Shown: piece after piece, positions 56,233-64,000 of the stretch
Numbering within the stretch: the first letter of the stretch is position 1
Layout: each line of letters opens with the position of its first letter
Origin: Tetradesmus obliquus
Taxonomy: Eukaryota; Chlorophyta; Chlorophyceae; Sphaeropleales; Scenedesmaceae
Reading direction: 5' to 3'
Length of the DNA stretch: 64,000 nucleotides
NCBI GenBank assembly: GCA_030272155.1
Contig: CP126201.1
Coordinates: 3,260,501 to 3,324,500 of the forward strand
Notes under the pieces: generated by a model
Seen by the model: the letters and a program-made list of their open reading frames with translations, nothing else
Told to the model about the DNA's origin: nothing
The model's database searches: none
Made by a program: the position numbers and the translations under genes

Positions 56233-57699
56233 GAATGGCGTGCTCATTTGGGCTCTGCTGCCTACGCATTCAAGCAGCTTCATCCCTGAGTTAGCACATC
56301 ATTGACGGCAGTGCTGGAACGCCTTCAATGTGCCACACGGCAGCCGCCAAGCTGCATGCAGTAGTGGCATGTTCAATCCCTTTACCCCCACGCCTCCTTG
56401 CAAGCAGCAGCTTGCGCCGCCGCCGCAGCTACCAAGTTATGCCTGCGACGTGGCGTAACAGTGGATGTCCTCCAGCAGGTTTGTCAGAGCCCTCGTGATG
56501 AGTGGCATTTGTATGTCGCGCTAGCTATAGCCTCGCGCAGAGTCTCAGAGCACAGCTGGTTGTGTCGCAGCTGCGCCTCAAGTGCCATCTGCGCTGCTGT
56601 AGAAACCTTATTACCGTGATGCGACATCATCCAGCTTACATCACGGCAGCTGCATGCAATTCTGGCGTGCACGGTAAACAGCCACTGCACTGTTACAGGG
56701 GTTTGCAGCTGCCGCATGTCACAGCTCTTGCACACCTATTGATTGTCATCATCTATTGCTTGATGGCCGTTGCATACCTCGCAAAATTGGTTTTTTGCTG
56801 GTTGGGTTGAAGTCCCTGATACCTCAGCGCGGCTGTTATCTGCTGCCAGCGCTGTGCAGTGTGTGAAGTGTGTCTGGGACCTGCATCTTTCTGCTGACCT
56901 TCTCACAGTGCAAACTTCATGTTATAACAGTGCTGCAGTGACTGTAGAACTCGTACAGCTTGAAGTTGCGCAGCATCAGGCAGTACACAGCAGCTCTTGC
57001 TCTATGGCGCTGTGCAGCATGTGGTGTTATTGCTTCTTTGTTATCACAACAGGTCAAGGCTTGTCAAAACGGTATGGCCTAGCACAGTGTGCCGTGTGCT
57101 TGGCTCAGTTGCAGCATCAATGTGCATTCCATGCAGCATGCAGGATGAAGGCAGCAGGCACAGCAGCAGCACCAGTGCAAGGAAGCATGCACAGCATCAG
57201 CACAGCTTGGCGTTCAAATGTTTATTCACAACAGGCTTTGATGTTTCTGCCCGGTGTGTGCGTGCATCGCTTGTCGAGGCTATGCACCTAATCAGGCACT
57301 GCACGTACCCGTCATGACACCCGGGCTTCTTGTCTCTGCGCTGTGTTGTAATAAGTGCCGCGACACTTGCTGTTTACATGTTCTTCTATGCTTGACCCAT
57401 TGAATGTCGACTTGAGAAGATCTGGCTGAAAACGCAGGCCCGCGTGATCCTACTGCTAATTGACTACAATCACGAATCAGCATTCTACGCTGTTTCAGAC
57501 AGCACCTCGACTTATTCCTTACCCTGAAACACCTACAATCAGACATCAAAGCCTGCGTCTGTCCGTGTGTGCTGCTCTGCTTTCGGCGTATCCTGTTCTT
57601 GTGGCGCGAAACTGAAGAGCGTGTGCATCACACGTCTCTACCAGAACGATTCAGCGTGAATTTTCTATTAGTACGACTAAGTAGCGTTTAAGCAGCGTC
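56233..57699. other. 1.4-kb stretch without a recognisable gene
   Basis: Short open frames exist (56398-56619 and 56770-57291 plus) but show no domain or consistent splice partners. It probably contains the SMIM13-like 3' UTR and the promoter of the hydrolase. Confidence 0.45.
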
Positions 57700-59576
57700 A
57701 TGGCCCGAAGGACTGCCGCTTGCTGCTTGCTGCTGCTGGCAGCCATGGCAGCAGCAAGCCTCTGCAGTGCAGCACGGCTCCCAACTCGGCAGCATCGCGG
57801 GCTGTTGGCAGTAGCAGCATCCACAGGCCCCAGGCAAGCAGCAAAACCGCTGCTGGGGCTTGACCGCGCAAACAAGAAGCTGCGGGTGCTGGCATTTGGG
57901 GACTCTATCACAGAGGGCTGGATCAACAGTGCTTATACCAAGGTGAACAAAGTGGCAAAGCCGCAGCCAATCAACTTGGACTCTCAGTCAGTGGTTCGTG
58001 CACATTCACGTGTGTGTGCTTACCCTGAGTTGTGCTGGTCCACCTTTGATGCGTGGACCCCATCCTTGCAGCTCACTGCAGCGGAGGATGTGGCAGCCAA
58101 CGCGTCTTGGGCGTGCCAATTACGCCGCTTGAATCCCTGAAAAATAGCAGCCAAACAGTGGCCTGCTGTGCTGCGGTGCTGCATCTCACTGCAGCAGGCA
58201 ACCAAAACGCATTGGGCACGCCAACTGCCTCGCACGCATGCCTGGCAACTAGCAGCCAAGTAATTCCTGCTGGCCTGCTGTTCTGCGGTGCTGCAGGTGC
58301 CCTGGAGCCCCCGTGTGCAGCAGAAGCTGCAGCAGAAGCTGGGCGGAGACTGGAACATTGAGGTGGTGAATGGAGGTACGCAGCAGCTCATTACACCCAC
58401 CCCGTACGCTACATTTTCCTTAAACACACAAATTGGTTTTGCTCATCCAGCACTTGCCACAGCTGCATCAGACACACAAGATTGTTGCCACCTGTTGGCA
58501 CGTGTGCCTCAGTACCCGCGGCTGCCTGCGCGCTGCGCAGATGAGCTTCTGCATTACCAACTTTTCAGAAACGTGGTCTCCATGCGTCTGATCAAAGTAC
58601 CGCGGCATGTCCCTGCATGCAGGCGTGGGCAGTGCTGGCGTGCTGGACCGCCTCAACGACGCCTTCCGGCAGCAGCTGTCAAGCGCCAGGTCAGCCGGCC
58701 GCCCCTACCACTTCATAACCTTCGAGGCAGGCATCAACGACCTGCTGCTGCAGAACAGGAACGCACCTGAGATCTTTGAGCGCATGAAGGAGCTATGGGT
58801 GCTCGCAAATGCAGAGGGCTCCACTGTGGCTGTCATCCCAACGCTGCCCACTAATGTTGCGTGAGTGGTGGCTTTACATTTGAGTTGCAGGAGGGCAGCG
58901 ATGTACAGCAGTGCGTGTCGATCACAGTCTCCAGTTTTCTGGCAGCAGCTATCTCTTTGCATCCGCGCCAACCTTGCTCGATGCCAGCATGAGCAGCCAG
59001 TTGGTAGCTGTGGGTGCTGGCCAATGCAGAGGGGTCCACTGTGTCTGTCATCCCCACCCTGCCCACCAACGTTGCGTGAGTGGTGGCTGCAGATTGGACT
59101 TGCAGGAGAGCAGCGGTGTACAGCAATGCACGGCATCTGCCAAACTGCTACCTGACAGCAGCAGCATTTGGCAGCTTGCGCAGTTGACTGAAGGACATGG
59201 AGCGGAGCAAGCACCAGCTGCCACTACATGCATACTGCGTTGGCATTCTGCTGCTACTGATTAACACCCTGCTACTCTGCTGTGCTGCTGCTGTGGATTG
59301 CCTGAACCCAACCACCAATCGCGCCCTTGCAGCGGTGAGCGGGAGCAGCAGCGCCTGGCGCTGACAGCCAAGGTCCGGGAGTACGTCAAGCAGCAGCGCG
59401 CTGCTGGCAACAAGGGGCTGTTCATCATTGATGTGGAGCAAACCTTTGCCTACCTCAGCTTGTCACCGGAGCGCCGCGCGCAGCTGTTTGACGATGGCGT
59501 GCACCTGACGGTGTACGGGTATGAGTTGCTTGGCGACCTGGTGACACAGGGCCTTGCAAATGCCATGGACCTGTAA
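57700..59576 (+). CDS. Secreted SGNH/GDSL-family hydrolase
   Basis: Exons 57700-57942, 58297-58375, 58623-58860 and 59333-59576 give 267 residues in phase. Residues 1-25 (ARRTAACCLLLLAAMAAASL) form a typical signal peptide. Block I is VLAFGDSITEGW with the nucleophilic Ser. EAGINDLLL is the Asn-bearing block III (GxND). FDDGVHLTVYGYELL supplies the catalytic Asp and His (DxxH) of block V. The family hydrolyses ester bonds in lipids, acetylated sugars or thioesters; the substrate cannot be told. The short length and lack of a plant GDSL C-terminus point to the small bacterial-type TAP/arylesterase class. Intron 1 and intron 3 contain duplicated segments. Confidence 0.85.
58078..58296 (+). repeat. 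Tandem ~112-bp duplication at the end of GDSL intron 1
   Basis: The acceptor-proximal segment ending GGCCTGCTGTTCTGCGGTGC is preceded by a diverged copy ending at about 58184. The offset of the shared box is 112 bp (58160 versus 58272). In the first copy the AG of the acceptor is lost. Confidence 0.7.
59017..59075 (+). repeat. Echo of GDSL exon 3 end plus donor
   Basis: It encodes VLANAEGSTVSVIPTLPTNV-like sequence and the same GC|GTGAGTGGTGGCT donor, 215 bp downstream of the real donor (59075 versus 58860). Confidence 0.9.
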
Positions 59577-61361
59577 CATGACAGCATGTTATGGTGCAGT
59601 GCTGCTGCTGCTGCAGGTTATGTTGCCGGGCATCGATACCATACAGCATAGGCATCACGGCATGAGTTGTGCTGGTGTCAGAGGCCTGCAGGCATCACTT
59701 TGAACAGGGTTGACATATGCAGACTAGGGCGTTTCTGTTGTTTAATGCAACACCCTGAACTGAAGGCATTTAGATTGCGTGCACACTTGCCAAAGCGCAC
59801 TGTGCATGGAACATGCAATCTTACTTTCGTCCTATGTTGCGCTGCACTTCCGCATACCCAGGTCTAGGTGTTTCGGCCTTCCAGTGTAGAAGAATTCTTG
59901 TTGTTAGGTTGTTGCCGCTGTGAACCACAGCAGTTGCTTGAGGCGGTGTAGCTTTGTTCAGTGCACGCATGCCGCATTCAATTGTTTATGACTGCTGACA
60001 GCCGCGTCAGCCAAAGCACAGACATACATGCTCTGTACACGCATCAAAGCATTTACATTCAGCCAAAGAGTCACAGAGGTGCCATTGTATGCATGTCAAC
60101 AGTCATGCACATGTTGCCTAGAAATCATATACACATGCTTTGCGGCAAGGGAGCAGACTAGAACGGATCCTAGACTACATCAGGTGCGTGCAGTCAGTCT
60201 GCTTTCAGCAGTGGCTGCGTCTGCATATGCAGCTCAACCACCTGCTTATTTCTGCTGGTCCTCCCATTTGCTCAAACGTTGCTTTGTGAACTGGCAAATC
60301 GTGTGAATTGCCGATTGGGCTTGTCAAGCGTCATTGGCAGCACAAATTCATGTGATGTACATCAAACTTGACTGTGAGTCGCTGGTACCGCATATGATTA
60401 GGCCTAATCACCTGCAATACCAGCCATTCACAGTCAAGTTTGATGTCCATACATGCCTTTGTGCTGCAAGTGACAGCCCAATGTGAAGAAGTTGATTGCA
60501 AGTATGTTGTGCACTGTGCAGCGCAGCTTGCGTGGCTGCACCGACATCAAGATGGGCGGTGTTCCTGTTGTGTAACACCACAGCGTGACACCTGTAACTT
60601 ATCAAATTGTGAGCATCCCCAGCATCCTGTTTCCATCCAAACCATACATCAACATTGGCGCAGCATGCCAGTTTGCGCACTGTGGATAAGCCAAGGTTCA
60701 GCACGTGGCGGCGCGCAGGTTTACAGCATAACACAGCTGTACAGCAACAAAACTGAAATTACCAATCTCTGCACTGCGAGCAGGTTCACTGGCCCTGCAT
60801 CCTGAGGAAGCACGGCCTGGCAGCACTAGCCTGCCAGGCTTCCAGTGAGAAGGTCAGTATCATTGCACCATGGCTTTGCATACAGATTTACTGTTCTGCC
60901 CATTGGCAGTCCTAGGACCATTAATTCCTCTCTATAGCATGGTGAACTGTACATGTTGAGGCTTGACGTTCACTTCATATGTGATGACACCTTGTGCGTA
61001 GCCACCTGGGGCACTTTGGCGGGCAGCACTCAAACTGCTGCCACCCAAGTAGCTTGCATGCACCCTTCTGTTTTGTTTACTAGTTCAAAAGAGCTGAACA
61101 TAAACAAGAAACGTGTTGATGGCGCCAGAACGTCGCGATTTCATATTAACATATTCTGGAACACCCTCCAGAGTCTTCGCCTGCTTCTGACTAGTAAGAA
61201 GGCCGTCGCTGCTCCTGGTTACCTTTGTCTTGACCTTTTGTTGCTGTACAACTGCTCAAGGTCCCTGACCTGTTGCTGCCCTTGATTTTGCTGGTGGCTG
61301 CACTGCCTGGTCGTGCGATCACGCTGCACACACCCTAGGCAGTCGATCAGCTTGCAGAACA
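59577..61361. other. 1.8-kb spacer between the hydrolase and DnaJ genes
   Basis: No coding feature was recognised. It contains the inverted repeat at 60350-60456. Confidence 0.5.
60350..60456. repeat. ~107-bp near-perfect inverted repeat (snap-back hairpin)
   Basis: Two arms of about 50 bp meet at GATTAGGCCTAATC with practically no loop. Shared arm text includes ACATCAAACTTGACTGTGA and its complement. About 7-8 mismatches occur over 48 paired positions. It may be a small foldback transposon relic or a transcribed hairpin. No convincing target duplication was identified. Confidence 0.75.
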
Positions 61362-63978
61362 ATGTTTTTTGGTGGAGGTTTCCCTGGGTTTGATGGCTTC
61401 CCTGGAGGAGGCATGCCTGGAGGAGGCAGGCCAAAGAAGGGGAACAGCACCCGCTACTACGAGCTACTGGGAGTGAAAGCCGATGCCACTCCCGAGGAGC
61501 TGAAGAAAGCTCACCGCAAGCTGGCGCTGCAGCACCACCCAGACAAGGGTGAGCGAGCAGTAGCAGGGTTAAGGCGGGTATGATGGGCCTGAGCGCGCCA
61601 GCCAGGGCGCATCAGCTGACGCATGGCGGCTTCATGCGTGTAGGTGGTGATACTGAGAAATTCAAGGAGATCAACGAGGCGTATGACGTGCTGAAGGACG
61701 CTGAGAAGCGCAGAATCTATGATGAGGTGGGTTGCAGCAGTGGCCTTCTGCATGAATGCACTGGCACATGCCTCTTGGCTTGCCCTCAATCGGTCTGGGT
61801 TACAGCATACTAGCACAGTGCTGCAGATGGTACAAACAGTGACCATGCGTCAGATGGTGGTGCTATTGCAGGTGCATCTACTGCTTCAAGAGTGGCACCA
61901 TTGCATGCATGCAGCTCTGGGCGTATGTTTATTACAGCGTTCATTTGCAGCAACCCACATTCCTGCAAACAACCCTGCTGCTCCCATTGACATGTCTGCA
62001 GTATGGCGAGGAGGCAATCAAAGAAGGCATGGGTGGTGGTGGCGGCGGCGGTGGCGGCATGGCAGACCTGTTTGACATTTTGTCGGGCGGTGGCGGCGGC
62101 AGGCGGGGGCAGCCTCGCGAGCGCAAGAGCGAGGATGTGGTGCACAGGCTGTCTGTGTCGCTGGAGGAGCTGTACAACGGCGTGACAAAGTGAGTTTTGC
62201 GCAGCTGGTTGCTTGCATTGTCTGTGCACAAGCAGTGTGGTTGGCATTGTCTGCATTAATGCGACGCAGCAGGCTGCGTGTGAAGCATAGCTGCTGCAGG
62301 CACAGCTTCACAGCGCCAGAGCAGCATAACAGAGCGCGCCTTGACCATTGCCATGAGTTTGCGGCGTTGCTAACCCGTAACCCTGTTTGTTGAACGGCCT
62401 ACTCACACCTACCGTTGCTGCCTCTTGCTGCTTTGTTATCGCTTGCAGGAAGCTGTCTCTGTCGCGCAAGCTGCCCTGCAGCAAGTGCAACGGCACAGGC
62501 AGCAAGTCCGGCAAGCGCCACACCTGCTCCACGTGCCACGGCTCCGGCGTGCAGGTGCACATACGGCCGCTGGGGCCAGGCATGGTGCAGCAGATCCAGT
62601 CGCGCTGCAGCGACTGCAGCGGCAGCGGCTATTCAAGCGTACCCAGTGAGTGGCGGCGCGCTGGCTTTGTTTGCATGCCTTGCAGCTGAAGCTTGGCTGG
62701 TGTAGAGCAGCAGTGCTGGGATTTTGTTGACTGATGAAGCTGTTGACAGACGCAGGCGCTGGCTTTGCACTTCTCAAGTGACAGCTGAAGTGCAGCAGGT
62801 GCTGTGATCTTGAGCAATGGTAACGGCTCTTGCGCCCGCACTGGCTATGCAGTTGCTGTACACACGAGGATGGGACAACAACAGCCTGGCAAGCTTATCT
62901 AGTACTTCTCTGCTCTACCTTGTTTGCGCATGCTCCACCCGCCTTGAGTCTCACTCTTCTCAACTGTTTGCCGTGTGTTCAATCTCCCGCCGCAGGCGAC
63001 CGCTGCACCAGCTGCAGCGGCAGCTGCCTCGTCAGCGAGAAGAAGACCTTTGAGGTGGGCATCGAGGCCGGTATGAAGCAGAACAGCAAGATCGTGCTGC
63101 GCGGGGAGGCTGGCTGCACCGAGCCCGGCCTGCAGCCCGGCGACGTGGTGCTGGTGCTGCAGCAGAAGGAGCACGAGACCTTCACGCGGCTGCCAAACCC
63201 CGCAGACCTCATCTTTGAGAAGCACATCAGCCTCAAGGAGGCGCTGTGCGGCTGCGCGTTCAATGTAAAGCACTTGGACGGCCGCGTGATCCGCATCAGC
63301 AGCGGCGCTGGGGAGGTCATCAAGCCAGGCAGCTTCAAGGTGGTGCCGGAGGAGGGCATGCCTGTGCACACGCGGCCCTTCATCAAGGGCAACCTGTACA
63401 TCAAGTTTGAGGTGAAAAAGAGAAGAGATATGAGATGAGAGAAAGGGAACAGAAGAATAGTGCTGATAGCGGATGCGACGAACAGCAAGCCTGCAAAGCA
63501 GCTGCTCAGGTTCTTATCCTGCAATGTTGGTGTACACGTCGCGCGCTGTATGCGCAAGGCAGCAAGGAAGCTGTGTGCCGCCACGTCAAGCAGCGGTGTG
63601 TCGCTATGCTGCTGCTACTCCCTTCATCCCTGACTGCTCACACCTGTCTCTTGCGCTGACTTCTTCGCTGCACTGCTGCACCGACTTCTTTTCTGCTGTT
63701 TCTAGGTCGACTTCCCAAGCAGCCTAGACGCAGACCTGGTGACCTCTCTGGCGCCCCTACTGCCCAGCAGCAGCAGCGAGTCAGCAGCCAACGGCAGCGC
63801 AGCGGCAATGGACAGCGATGATGCGGAGCAGTGCCACATGAAGCATGTGGAGGACTTTGAGGAGGAGCTCAAGTCAAGGCACCGCATGGCTCGCCAGGCC
63901 AGCAGCAATGCATATGACAGTGATGACGAGGATGAGATGCCTCGTGGCGGGCAGCGCGTGCAGTGCGCGCAGCAGTAG
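61362..63978 (+). CDS. Type I (DNAJA) Hsp40 co-chaperone with farnesylation motif
   Basis: Exons 61362-61548, 61644-61726, 62002-62189, 62449-62645, 62996-63411 and 63706-63978 give 447 residues in phase. The J-domain ([20 protein letters not shown]) contains HHPDK, needed to stimulate Hsp70 ATPase. Before it is an unusual Gly/Phe/Pro-rich leader; after it come Gly runs. The zinc domain has [24 protein letters not shown] and a diverged fourth CTSCSGSC. The substrate-binding C-domains follow ([20 protein letters not shown]). The protein ends RVQCAQQ, the CaaX box of plant DnaJ proteins that are farnesylated and membrane-tethered. The TAG stop fits this known terminus exactly. Expected location: cytosol and ER surface. 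Confidence 0.93.
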
Positions 63979-64000
63979 TGCGTGTGCGAGGCTGTAGCGT

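Noticed and set aside
60350-60456. Hairpin called as a microRNA precursor
   Set aside because: It has essentially no terminal loop and no expression evidence; kept only as an inverted repeat.

Overview
The window is eukaryotic nuclear DNA. Almost every gene is split by short GT-AG introns, exons end in CAG|GTG-like donors, and acceptors are mostly CTGCAG|G. Both strands are saturated with CAG/CTG runs that encode poly-Gln, poly-Ala, poly-Ser or poly-Leu. The gene content (a transit-peptide-bearing HSP33, a plastid-type HflX, LRR families rich in Ala and Gln, a MYND-finger protein, MCM8, a pappalysin-like protease) points to a chlorophyte green alga, probably Chlorophyceae. That placement is an inference from gene style, not a database result. 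All exon coordinates below come from reading frames and splice phases; for most genes they add up to an uninterrupted frame.

Layout. 1-500: first exon of ribosomal protein L14 (minus), running off the left edge. 895-4055: nine-exon HSP33 redox chaperone (minus). 4361-6458: seven-exon coiled-coil protein (plus). 6820-9565: F-box/LRR-like protein (plus). 11647-21950: an array of three related LRR genes (A intact, B broken by two stops and a frameshift, C with an early stop and decayed 3' fragments after it). The array also holds two non-autonomous transposons with clean ends: a hAT-type element with 8-bp target duplications and a Tourist/Harbinger-like element with 41-bp inverted repeats and TTA duplications. 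22458-25800: MYND zinc-finger gene (minus) with a frame break and an in-frame TAG. 26288-32507: HflX ribosome-associated GTPase (minus). 34056-37666: membrane-anchored M43-type metalloprotease (plus). 38267-40886: TruB-type tRNA pseudouridine synthase (plus). 42011-44131: a fourth, more distant LRR gene (plus). 44845-54544: seventeen-exon MCM8 recombination helicase (minus). 55198-56232: small SMIM13-like membrane protein (plus). 57700-59576: secreted SGNH/GDSL hydrolase (plus). 61362-63978: farnesylation-type DnaJ (plus).

The most unusual feature cuts across genes. In HflX, TruB, MCM8 and the GDSL hydrolase, introns next to many exons contain decayed partial copies of that exon ('exon echoes'). 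Echoes 5' of an exon keep the acceptor plus the exon's beginning; echoes 3' of it keep the exon's end plus the donor. Copies sit in tandem, very often 114-119 bp apart (or roughly twice that), and several are still open in frame. With the AG|GT motif at both ends of many introns, this looks like serial short tandem duplication across exon-intron borders, a possible live record of intron growth or intron gain. HSP33, DnaJ, the protease and the LRR genes in the same window show no obvious echoes.
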